This document shows, piece after piece, positions 1 through 6,735 of a stretch of DNA of 6,735 nucleotides. Origin of the DNA: Schwartzia sp. (in: firmicutes) (GTDB taxonomy: Bacteria > Bacillota > Negativicutes > Selenomonadales > Selenomonadaceae). Numbering within the stretch: the first letter of the stretch is position 1; every line of letters begins with the position of its first letter. The stretch is taken from positions 1-6,735 of the forward strand of contig JAGAZS010000061.1 in NCBI GenBank assembly GCA_017939945.1, written 5' to 3'. The notes under the pieces were generated by a model, which saw only the letters and a list, made by a program, of their open reading frames with translations, ran no database searches and was not told the origin of the DNA. The position numbers and the translations under genes are program-made.

Positions 1-986
1 ATTATTTCGTTTATACGCGGACGCCGGAGCACGCAGCCCGCACCGTCGCGGAGGCCTGCGCTCGCCATGACGCCGCCGCCGTCCAATATTATGTAAATCT
101 TGACCGCACGCTTTCGCGCGCCTACGACGATCTCACCGACGATATGCTGCGCTACGACGCAGCGCTGACCGCTGAAAACAAAGTGCAGTACGAGCAGTTT
201 TACGACGTCATCAAGCCGCAGATGCTCGAAGGCACCCGCGAAGTCCTGCTCCGGTACATCGAGACCGGGGAATGGACGCTCCCGCAGGGCACGAGCATGA
301 CAAAGGGCCGCCAGCTCGGCATTGACTTCGAGCGATTCCTGGAGCGGTCCCAGATACGGAACATCGAATGTATCGGCGTGGAAAGCGCGCACGTTGTCGG
401 CGACACGGCCGACGTGCAGGTCGCCATCCGCGACCGGGTGACCGAGACTCCCTTTTCGCTCCGTCTTCGCATGGAACGCGCGCAGGACGGCCACTGGCAG
501 GTCATCCGCATGGAAAACTACAAGCTGTATCTCGACGCGCTGGCAACGCGGCAAAATCAGGATATCGCCGATTACATCGCTGCGACTTACGACATTGTTT
601 CTTCCTATAATCAAAAGCTGGACGAACAGCGCGCCCGTTTCTCCGCTCTCGCCCGGCAGGCGCACGGCGTCTTTTACGGCGACAACGCGGCGGCCGTTGC
701 CGCGCTGATCGAGAACGAGACCATTCCGACGCTGAAGGAGCGGCAGAACCAGCTGGACGCCGTCGCGATTCCGCGCGGCGCTGCCTATCTGGCGAATTTG
801 CGCCACACTTCCACCGATCTTTCCATCGCGGCATGGACCCACTACCTGAAGGGGATCTCCAACGGAGAGAGCGAGGAATACAACACCGCCGAGACGCTCT
901 TGAAGCAGGAACTGGAAATCGAGCTCCGCATCACGGATATCATCCAGCACAACACGGTCAGCCAGGCGCTGCCGGATATCCCCTAG
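1..986 (+). CDS. 3' part of a protein of unknown function, possibly DUF2939-like
   Basis: The reading frame is open from the first bases (first full codon at 3) to the TAG at 984-986, so the 5' end lies outside the window. The first internal ATG, at 144, falls in mid-domain and is unlikely to be the true start. The visible 327 residues begin with a Tyr/Phe/Val stretch that could be the end of an N-terminal membrane anchor. The next segment, about residues 8-48, is helical and rich in Ala, Asp and Tyr (TPEHAARTVAEACARHD...). That resembles the start of DUF2939 proteins, where a Pro follows the anchor and helices follow it. A mixed strand region follows, with a DRVTETPFSLRLRMER / GHWQVIRMENYK pattern typical of a small beta-sheet domain, and the C-terminal 150 residues look helical. 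No catalytic motif is seen. The gene is probably envelope-associated, but its function is unknown. The stop codon lies in the left arm of the palindromic unit that follows. Confidence 0.6.
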   Translation, partial: YFVYTRTPEHAARTVAEACARHDAAAVQYYVNLDRTLSRAYDDLTDDMLRYDAALTAENKVQYEQFYDVIKPQMLEGTREVLLRYIETGEWTLPQGTSMTKGRQLGIDFERFLERSQIRNIECIGVESAHVVGDTADVQVAIRDRVTETPFSLRLRMERAQDGHWQVIRMENYKLYLDALATRQNQDIADYIAATYDIVSSYNQKLDEQRARFSALARQAHGVFYGDNAAAVAALIENETIPTLKERQNQLDAVAIPRGAAYLANLRHTSTDLSIAAWTHYLKGISNGESEEYNTAETLLKQELEIELRITDIIQHNTVSQALPDIP

Positions 987-1085
987 CCGGTCCTTTTTCC
1001 GTCATGCGTTGTCAGCTAGCACTCGACGTAGCCTTACTACGCCTTCGCGCTATCTTCCTAGCCTGACGGAAAAAATCCTCGGCTA
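984..1085. repeat. Palindromic intergenic unit with long inverted ends
   Basis: The ends are inverted repeats. TAGCCG (984-989) pairs with CGGCTA (1080-1085). After a short mismatch, TTTTTCCGTCA (994-1004) pairs perfectly with TGACGGAAAAA (1064-1074). Inside are smaller hairpins: CGTAG/CTACG (1027-1031 with 1037-1041) and GCTA/TAGC (1049-1052 with 1059-1062). GTCAGCTAG (1011-1019) can also pair, with one bulge, to CTAGCCTGAC (1058-1067). The T-runs lie on the 5' side of the stem on both strands, which is the reverse of a rho-independent terminator. This looks like a dispersed palindromic repeat of REP or MITE type, or a structured RNA processing site. It also contains the stop codon of the upstream gene. 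The structure is seen directly; the repeat status is inferred. Confidence 0.55.
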
Positions 1086-1126
1086 ATGAAAATAATTGAA
1101 AAAAACTTTTATTCGATAATGAAGTA

Positions 1127-1135
1127 TGCTATAAT
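1127..1135 (+). promoter_or_regulatory. recA promoter, extended -10
   Basis: A perfect TATAAT at 1130-1135 is preceded by TG plus one base (1127-1129), making an extended -10 element. It lies in an AT-rich stretch (1086-1170) that contrasts with the GC-rich genes on both sides. The -35 region is weak; the best candidate is TTTATT at 1108-1113 with a 16-base spacer. Transcription would begin near 1142, about 43 bases before the recA start codon. Confidence 0.7.
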
Positions 1136-1136
1136 T

Positions 1137-1150
1137 AGAAAAAATGTTCG
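1137..1150 (+). promoter_or_regulatory. Probable LexA (SOS) box at recA
   Basis: AGAAAAAATGTTCG fits the Bacillus-type SOS box (CGAAC-4 bases-GTTCG) at eight of the ten half-site positions. The right half is perfect and the left half keeps GAA. It starts one base after the -10 hexamer and covers the expected transcription start, where a repressor would block initiation. recA is a standard LexA target in Firmicutes, which supports the call. Binding itself is inferred. Confidence 0.55.
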
Positions 1151-1172
1151 GAGAAAATATATTCGGACGCGG

Positions 1173-1178
1173 AAGGAG
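1173..1178 (+). promoter_or_regulatory. recA ribosome binding site
   Basis: AAGGAG sits six bases before the ATG at 1185. It shows that RecA starts at 1185 and not at the in-frame ATG at 1086, which lies upstream of the promoter and has no such site. Confidence 0.9.
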
Positions 1179-1184
1179 ATATTT

Positions 1185-2300
<1,116 letters not shown>

Positions 2301-2770
2301 ACCTACCGCGCTGGGAAAAGCGGTGGAGCTTCTGGCAAGGCAGGAGCAGTCGTCGGCGCGGCTTAAGGAAAAATTGCGGCAGCGGGACTACGGGACGGAG
2401 GCAATCGACGCGGCGATTGCCCGGCTGGAAGAACGCCATTACCTGAACGACGAGGAATCCTGCGCCCGACAGTATCAAAAGCTGTACGAGGAAACCGCCA
2501 TGAGCGTCCGGCAGATCGAGCAAAAGCTGCTGACGCGCGGCTTCCCGTCTTCGCTGGTCCGCGCCTCGGCGCCGAAGGACGAAGACCGGGACGAGCGGGA
2601 ACGGAACGCCGCGCTTCGTTCCCTGCGCTCGCGGTTCCGCGCCGCCGCGCCAATGGCGAAGATGAAGCAGTTTTTGTATCGGCGCGGTTTTTCCTACGGA
2701 ACCTGCGACTCGGCGACGTCGGCTTTCTTAGAGGAAAATCCGGAGCTATTATTAAAGGAGAACGAATCCT

Positions 2771-4315
2771 ATGACGAATGAACTGGTGCTGGTGCTGGAC
2801 TTCGGCGGCCAATACAACCAACTGATCGCCCGTCGGGTGCGGGAATGCGACGTCTATTGCGAGGTGCATCCGCACACGCTACCGCTTTCCGAGATCCGCG
2901 CGAAAAATCCGAAGAGCATTATCCTGACCGGAGGGCCGCAGAGCGTTTACGGCGACGGCGCGCTTTCCTACGACGCGGGGCTGTTCTCGCTGGGCGTGCC
3001 GGTGCTGGGCATCTGCTACGGCTCGCAGCTCATGGCGCACGCGTTGGGCGGCGAGGTCAAAGCCGCAGAGACGAGCGAATACGGCAGGGCGGAACTGGAA
3101 ATCACTGCGCTGTCATCGCGCCTTTTCGCGGGTGTCAACCCCAAAACCGTCGTATGGATGAGTCACACCGACCGCATCACGCGCACGCCGGAAGGCTTCA
3201 CGACCACGGCGAAGACGGCGGACTGCCCGATTGCGGCCTTCGAGAACGCCGAGCGCGGGCTTTACGCGACCCAGTTCCATCCCGAAGTCATGCATACCGT
3301 CGAAGGGCAGAAAATGCTCCGGAATTTCGTGCGGGACGTCTGCGGCTGCAAAGGCGACTGGACCATGGGACCGTTCATCGAGAACACCGTCGCCGCGCTG
3401 CGGGAAAAAATCGGAAACGGCCGCGCCCTTTGCGCGTTGTCCGGCGGCGTCGATTCGTCGGTGGCGGCGGCGCTGTTGTCGAAGGCTATCGGCAAGCAGC
3501 TCACCTGCGTTTTCGTCGATCACGGGCTGCTCAGGAAAAACGAGGGCGACGAAGTCGAGGCGGCCTTTGGCCCGGGCAGCGGCTTCGATTTGAACTTCGT
3601 GCGTGTCAACGCGGGCGAGCAGTTCTTCACGAAGCTGAAGGGCGTCACCGAGCCGGAGCAGAAGCGCAAGATCATCGGCGAGGAATTTATCCGCGTATTC
3701 GAGGCCGAGGCAAAAAAAATCGGCGCCGTGGACTACCTCGTGCAGGGCACGATCTATCCCGACGTCATCGAGAGCGGTCTCGGCAAGGCAGCGGTCATCA
3801 AGTCCCACCACAACGTGGGCGGCCTTCCCGACTATGTGGATTTCAAGGAAATCGTCGAGCCGCTGCGCCTGCTTTTCAAGGACGAAGTGCGAAAAGCGGG
3901 ACGCGCGTTGGGGCTTCCCGAGAACATCGTGAACCGCCAGCCCTTCCCCGGTCCCGGCCTCGGCATCCGCATCATCGGCGAGGTCACGCCGGAAAAAGTC
4001 AGGCTGGTGCAGGACGCCGACGCCATCTACCGCGAGGAAGTGGCGAACGCGGGCGCCGACAAGGAACTGGCGCAATACTTCGCCGCGCTGACCAACATGC
4101 GCTCGGTAGGCGTCATGGGCGACGGCAGGACCTATGACTACGCCGTAGCGCTCCGCGCCGTCCTGACCAGCGATTTCATGACGGCAGAACCGGCCCGTCT
4201 CCCGTGGGACGTACTGGCAAAAGCGGCCAGCCGCATCGTCAACGAGGTCAAAGGCGTCAATCGCGTGCTATACGACTGCACGGGAAAACCGCCCGCAACA
4301 ATCGAGTTCGAATAG
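2771..4315 (+). CDS. guaA: GMP synthase (glutamine-hydrolysing)
   Basis: GuaA converts XMP to GMP using ATP and glutamine, the last step of de novo guanine nucleotide synthesis in the cytoplasm. The 514-residue protein is full length. The N-terminal class I glutamine amidotransferase domain (about 1-190) carries the nucleophile Cys82 in GICYGSQL and the His170/Glu172 pair in QFHPEV. The ATP pyrophosphatase domain begins near 200 with the PP-loop LSGGVDSS (223-230). The C-terminal dimerisation and XMP-binding domain (about 390-514) contains RQPFPGPGLGIRI and ends in KPPATIEFE, the family's standard terminus. The start is ATG 2771, with AAAGGAG at 2754-2760. It overlaps recX by 11 bases, so it is likely co-transcribed with recA. 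A strong hairpin terminator follows 13 bases after the stop. Confidence 0.98.
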   Translation: MTNELVLVLDFGGQYNQLIARRVRECDVYCEVHPHTLPLSEIRAKNPKSIILTGGPQSVYGDGALSYDAGLFSLGVPVLGICYGSQLMAHALGGEVKAAETSEYGRAELEITALSSRLFAGVNPKTVVWMSHTDRITRTPEGFTTTAKTADCPIAAFENAERGLYATQFHPEVMHTVEGQKMLRNFVRDVCGCKGDWTMGPFIENTVAALREKIGNGRALCALSGGVDSSVAAALLSKAIGKQLTCVFVDHGLLRKNEGDEVEAAFGPGSGFDLNFVRVNAGEQFFTKLKGVTEPEQKRKIIGEEFIRVFEAEAKKIGAVDYLVQGTIYPDVIESGLGKAAVIKSHHNVGGLPDYVDFKEIVEPLRLLFKDEVRKAGRALGLPENIVNRQPFPGPGLGIRIIGEVTPEKVRLVQDADAIYREEVANAGADKELAQYFAALTNMRSVGVMGDGRTYDYAVALRAVLTSDFMTAEPARLPWDVLAKAASRIVNEVKGVNRVLYDCTGKPPATIEFE

Positions 4316-4328
4316 ACCAAGAAAAAAG

Positions 4329-4370
4329 ATCCCATGCCTGTACGTTTTTTGCAGGCAAGGGATTTTTTTT
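4329..4370. terminator. Bidirectional rho-independent terminator
   Basis: ATCCCATGCCTG (4329-4340) pairs with CAGGCAAGGGAT (4352-4363) with one A-A mismatch and an 11-base loop, and a run of eight T ends at 4370. On the other strand the same hairpin is followed by C and six T (complement of the A-run 4322-4327). It can therefore end both the recA-recX-guaA transcript and the convergent peptide operon. Confidence 0.9.
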
Positions 4371-4389
4371 CGCGGAGGGGGATTATTCC

Positions 4390-4650
4390 TCAACAATCTT
4401 TCAGCGTGCCGCATTTGAAGGAGCAGCCGTCGACCATGTAGCAGTTGTTGACGCCGCCCGCCACGGCCTTCATCGCCTCGTCGTCCAGCTGGAAGTCGTT
4501 GATCTCGGCCATGTACGCCTCGGCCTCTTCCCGCGTCATCTCATAGCCTTGGCCCTTTGCCAGCGTGAGAAGCTCGTCGGCGTCCTTGTATTTCAGCGCC
4601 TGCTGCACCATTTCCTTCGTCAGTTCTTCCCGTTTCAGCTGCTTTGCCAT
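4390..4650 (-). CDS. Nif11-leader RiPP precursor with four-cysteine core
   Basis: This 86-residue protein looks like the precursor of a modified peptide. The leader (1-66) has the Nif11-type plan: a charged start, an amphipathic first helix with ELTKEMVQ (9-16), a second helix DELLTLAKGQGYEMT (25-39), and an acidic stretch with LDDEAM (55-60) that ends in the double-glycine site AVAGG (62-66). Peptidase-transporters of the C39 type typically cut after such a site. The predicted 20-residue core runs from Val67 to Cys86. It has cysteines at core positions 4, 10, 14 and 20, with CYMVD (Cys-x3-Asp) in its first half. The ATG at 4650 has GGAGG at 4664-4660, nine bases upstream. The gene starts 14 bases after the stop of the radical SAM gene, so the two are in one operon. 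The product structure (thioether crosslinks or another radical modification) cannot be read from the sequence. Confidence 0.88.
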   Translation of the reverse strand: MAKQLKREELTKEMVQQALKYKDADELLTLAKGQGYEMTREEAEAYMAEINDFQLDDEAMKAVAGGVNNCYMVDGCSFKCGTLKDC

Positions 4651-4664
4651 CGGATATCGCCTCC

Positions 4665-6332
4665 TTATCCTTGCTTTCCCTCTTCCTTCTCTTCCGAGAA
4701 GAAAATTCCCGCTTCTTTGATGATATCGAACATTTCCTTCTGGCTCGTGGACGTCATCAGCGTCTCGCGCTCCTTTTCCGTGAGCCGGGAGACCGGCCCC
4801 GCCAGCGAGACGGAAAACTCCGACGCGCAGGATGCGCTAGTGCGGGCGCAGGAGCGTGATGCGACGTTTGCGTCCGCCTTTGTCTCTTCCCACTTCTTCC
4901 CGACGACGCGGGGGGCGACGAAGGCGAAAATCTCTTTCGACTCGCCGCAGTTCTCGCGGAAGTAGCTGCCGTGGTTTCGATGCGCCTCCGGCGCGCAGCC
5001 GCCCCGGCAGATGAAGATATACGGGCAGGTCTGGCAGGGCTTCATCAGGTCCGCGGTGCGGGTGCGCCATTTCGCTTTCGAGAAGTTGAAGAAGAAGCGG
5101 CCCGCTTCCTCATCGGTGAAGCCCACGGCTTCCTCTTCCATCGCCACGAGATCCCAGCAGGAATAGAGCAGTCCGTCGGGGGCGATGCAGAGCATTCCCT
5201 GCTCCGCGCCGCAGAAGGACGGCGCAAAGCTCGGATAGTCCTCCTGCTTCATGGCGGCGGTAAGCCCGTTCATGGGCATCGAATACTGGCTCTGCTTCCT
5301 AATCGCCTCCAGCGGCGGAATGCCCGCCGCAAGGATAGCGTCCATCACCTGCCGCTCCGTCACCTTCGTCGGCGAGTCGGCGGGCTCCGAAACCGCCTTG
5401 AAGTAATAAGAGAAAAAGCCTTTGCGCTTCGGTTTCGGCTTTCCGGCCTTCTTTGCCTCCTGCGCTTCCTTATACGCTTTTTCCCGTTCTTCCGGCGTGG
5501 CCTCCTGAAGTCCCCGGGCCGCCAAATCTTCGATCAGCGCCTTGACGCCGCCGATATTATCCCCGTTCGTGTTCACCCGCAGGTTGATGTCGACGCCGTG
5601 GTCGAGGGCCAGCTTCACGTTCTGCAGGATCTTGTCGTAGGTCGGCACGCCGTCGCGGTGCAGGCGGCGGCAATCGTTGAGCGCGCCCACGCCGTCCACC
5701 GTGACCTGCAGCTGGGAGACCTCAAATTCCTCCAACAGATCGATATAGGCGTCGAGGTCGTAGCCGTTGGTGACGCCGGAAAGGCCGAGATCCATCGCTT
5801 TCGCGTGCTCGCAGATGTTCCTGACCGTGTCCTTGTTTTCCTTCAAAAGCGGCTCGCCGCCGTAGAGCGAGACGCTGTTGATCTTATGGCCCTTGTCCCT
5901 CTGCTTTTGGAGCGCGGCGAAAACCGCCTCCACCATTTCCGGCTTCATCTCATGGCCGAGCCACTCCTGCCCGCGGGTCAGCCGATGACGCTCGAAGCAG
6001 TACGGGCAGCGGAAATTGCAGTCGTAGGTGGGAAGGATGACCGGCCCGGTAGCCGCATGGCCGACCAGCTTGTTCCAGATACGTCCGAGAAGTTTTGCGT
6101 CGGCCAGCTCGCCTTCCTCGTCCTTCCGCGTGATATGACCGCGCACCATCAGCCGCTCCCGCAGCGCGAAAGGCAGTTTCACCAATTCGCCTTCGCGAAA
6201 GATTGCCGCCACCGATTCGTCCACTACGTCTATCGCGCCATAGAGGCCGTTGACGAGCAGCGCCTTTCCGGGGATTTCCTTGTCGTCTGTGCCGATCAGC
6301 GGCAGGATGATTTCGTAAGTACTGACTCTCAA
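4665..6332 (-). CDS. Radical SAM/SPASM peptide maturase
   Basis: This enzyme should modify the neighbouring Nif11-leader precursors. With the TTG start at 6332 it is 555 residues. The N-terminal 95 residues (YEIILPL...KALLVNGLYGAID) match the leading domain common in SPASM peptide maturases and may bind the leader. The radical SAM cluster motif is CNFRCPYC (Cys105, 109, 112), followed by YGGEP (157-161). The SPASM domain has a complete cysteine set: Cys374-x12-Gly-x4-Cys392, then Cys433-x2-Cys436-x5-Cys442-x3-Cys446, and Cys462, consistent with two auxiliary 4Fe-4S clusters. Two parts are unusual: a Lys/Glu-rich insertion (about 279-305) and a C-terminal extension of about 87 residues after the SPASM domain, with Cys495 and Cys502. 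An upstream in-frame TTG (6353) has no ribosome binding site, whereas GGAGGA lies six bases before 6332. The chemistry, whether sactipeptide, ranthipeptide or other, is not decided by sequence. Confidence 0.93.
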   Translation of the reverse strand: MRVSTYEIILPLIGTDDKEIPGKALLVNGLYGAIDVVDESVAAIFREGELVKLPFALRERLMVRGHITRKDEEGELADAKLLGRIWNKLVGHAATGPVILPTYDCNFRCPYCFERHRLTRGQEWLGHEMKPEMVEAVFAALQKQRDKGHKINSVSLYGGEPLLKENKDTVRNICEHAKAMDLGLSGVTNGYDLDAYIDLLEEFEVSQLQVTVDGVGALNDCRRLHRDGVPTYDKILQNVKLALDHGVDINLRVNTNGDNIGGVKALIEDLAARGLQEATPEEREKAYKEAQEAKKAGKPKPKRKGFFSYYFKAVSEPADSPTKVTERQVMDAILAAGIPPLEAIRKQSQYSMPMNGLTAAMKQEDYPSFAPSFCGAEQGMLCIAPDGLLYSCWDLVAMEEEAVGFTDEEAGRFFFNFSKAKWRTRTADLMKPCQTCPYIFICRGGCAPEAHRNHGSYFRENCGESKEIFAFVAPRVVGKKWEETKADANVASRSCARTSASCASEFSVSLAGPVSRLTEKERETLMTSTSQKEMFDIIKEAGIFFSEEKEEGKQG

Positions 6333-6337
6333 TGTCG

Positions 6338-6344
6338 TTCCTCC
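6338..6344 (-). promoter_or_regulatory. Ribosome binding site of the maturase gene
   Basis: The minus-strand sequence GGAGGAA lies just before the TTG at 6332-6330, with six bases between GGAGGA and TTG. It decides the start codon, since no ATG is available nearby and the earlier TTG at 6353 lacks such a site. A TTG start suggests lower translation than the ATG-started precursor. Confidence 0.8.
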
Positions 6345-6359
6345 GTATCTCAAAATTGG

Positions 6360-6419
6360 TTATTTCAGCGTCTCGTCGTCGAGCTCCACGTCAGCGAACT
6401 CTACGATATACGCCTCGTC
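6360..6419 (-). pseudogene. Remnant of a third Nif11-type leader
   Basis: The minus strand here reads DEAYIVEFADVELDDETLK and then TAA (6362-6360). It aligns with the leader ends of both neighbours, AEAYMAEINDFQLDDEAM and GAYLAELADFELDNEML. Over 51 bases it matches the second precursor at 37. It has no start codon or ribosome binding site, begins just after the stop of the broken precursor in another frame, and stops before any GG site or core. It is best read as the leftover of a duplicated precursor gene. A short chance resemblance is possible, but the repeated E-x2-A-D-x-E-L-D-(D/N)-E-x-L pattern makes that unlikely. Confidence 0.6.
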
Positions 6420-6420
6420 C

Positions 6421-6656
6421 TTATTTCCAGTCGTCGCCGATGTAACCGCAGTTATGCCGCATATAGCACTCGAAAATGCCGCCCGCCGCATTCTCCAGCA
6501 TCTCGTTGTCCAGCTCGAAGTCTGCCAGCTCGGCGAGGTACGCCCCGGCTTCTGCCTTCGTCATCTCGTAGCCCTCGGCCTCCGCCAAATTCAAGAGTTC
6601 ATCGCCTTTTGCACCATTTCCTTCGTGAGTTCGTTCTTGTCGATTTTCTTTGTCAT
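6421..6656 (-). pseudogene. Frameshifted Nif11-leader RiPP precursor
   Basis: The true start is ATG 6656, with AGGAGG eight bases upstream. It reads MTKKIDKNELTKEMVQKAMNS and hits TGA at 6593-6591. The rest of the precursor continues in another frame from about 6610 to TAA 6423-6421: GDELLNLAEAEGYEMTK, then LADFELDNEML, then NAAGG, and the 18-residue core IFECYMRHNCGYIGDDWK. Compared with the intact precursor the leader lacks a net 19 bases between the VQ motif and DELL, which both removes the end of helix 1 and shifts the frame. A -1 slip at the AAAAG run (about 6606-6609) would restore a 78-residue product, so programmed frameshifting is a weaker alternative. The core has cysteines only at positions 4 and 10 and shares CYM-x3-C with the intact precursor. 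A longer frame from further upstream, starting MCKCKC, ignores this ribosome binding site and is unlikely to be used. Confidence 0.78.
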
Positions 6657-6664
6657 GATAAACA

Positions 6665-6670
6665 CCTCCT
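6665..6670 (-). promoter_or_regulatory. Ribosome binding site of the broken precursor
   Basis: AGGAGG on the minus strand lies eight bases before ATG 6656. Its quality suggests the gene was once well translated and that its breakage is recent. It also fixes the original reading frame. Confidence 0.8.
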
Positions 6671-6700
6671 CGTATAATAAGTTTTGCAAGAATGTTTAAC

Positions 6701-6718
6701 GTGCATTTGCATTTGCAC
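6701..6718. repeat. Short tandem and inverted repeat upstream of the peptide operon
   Basis: The plus strand reads GTGCAT, TTGCAT, TTGCAC: three tandem TGCA-centred hexamers. The ends also form an inverted repeat, GTGCA (6701-6705) with TGCAC (6714-6718). It is 44 bases upstream of the ATG of the first precursor. It could be an operator for the peptide operon, but that is an inference. No convincing -35/-10 pair was found nearby; the TATTAT at 6679-6674 is too close to the ribosome binding site to serve as a -10. Confidence 0.35.
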
Positions 6719-6735
6719 AAAATTCATCAGCAGGC

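Noticed and set aside
994..1074. Rho-independent terminator after the first gene
   Set aside because: The stem is convincing, but no T-run follows it on either strand and the loop is about 59 bases.
1086..1184. N-terminal extension of RecA from the ATG at 1086
   Set aside because: It would start upstream of the TATAAT element, lacks a ribosome binding site, and adds 33 residues not found in RecA. The start at 1185 has AAGGAG at the right distance.
3113..4075. A 320-codon open frame on the minus strand opposite guaA
   Set aside because: It is a shadow of guaA with no start signals or domain signature.
6333..6353. Maturase start at the TTG at 6353
   Set aside because: No ribosome binding site precedes it, and the seven added codons cover the GGAGGA site that serves the TTG at 6332.
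4971..6677. A 568-codon open frame on the plus strand opposite the maturase
   Set aside because: It is antisense to a gene with complete radical SAM and SPASM motifs, has no ribosome binding site or recognisable domain, and is rich in Arg, His and Leu, as expected from the complement of a GC-rich gene.
6674..6679. TATTAT as the -10 of the peptide operon
   Set aside because: Transcription would begin inside or beside the AGGAGG ribosome binding site, leaving almost no leader RNA, and no -35 partner is convincing.
6657..6720. Upstream start giving a 99-residue protein beginning MCKCKC in the frame of the second core
   Set aside because: The added part reads through the ribosome binding site and the original leader start in the wrong frame. 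Its cysteines come from the TGCAAA repeats and do not resemble a leader.

Overview
The window looks like chromosomal DNA from a GC-rich, Gram-positive-related bacterium, most plausibly a Negativicutes (Selenomonas-like) anaerobe. This is an inference from Firmicutes-type RecA, RecX and GuaA sequences, strong AGGAGG-type ribosome binding sites, an AT-rich recA promoter set in GC-rich genes, and the Nif11-type peptide cassette. No ribosomal RNA or other species marker is present, so the assignment is tentative.

Left part (1-986, + strand): the 3' end of a protein of unknown function, possibly of the DUF2939 type, open at the left edge. It is followed by a palindromic intergenic unit of about 100 bases (984-1085) that is not a normal terminator and resembles a dispersed repeat.

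Middle (1127-4370, + strand): an AT-rich promoter with an extended -10 and a probable SOS (LexA) box drives recA, recX and guaA. The genes overlap (recA/recX by 35 bases, recX/guaA by 11), so they almost certainly form one operon. It ends at a strong hairpin terminator that also fits the convergent operon on the other strand. The result links DNA repair and recombination (RecA and its modulator RecX) to GMP synthesis (GuaA).

Right part (4390-6656, - strand): a ribosomally made, post-translationally modified peptide (RiPP) cassette. In transcription order it holds a broken Nif11-leader precursor (frameshifted, 19 nt shorter than its sister in the leader), a 19-codon remnant of a third leader, a radical SAM/SPASM peptide maturase starting at TTG, and an intact 86-residue Nif11-type precursor with a GG cleavage site and a four-cysteine 20-residue core. 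Both cores share Cys-Tyr-Met-x3-Cys at the same distance from GG. The maturase would install a crosslink or other radical modification on the core. No exporter, leader peptidase or immunity gene is visible; if present, it lies beyond the right edge. The cassette is the most interesting part of the window.
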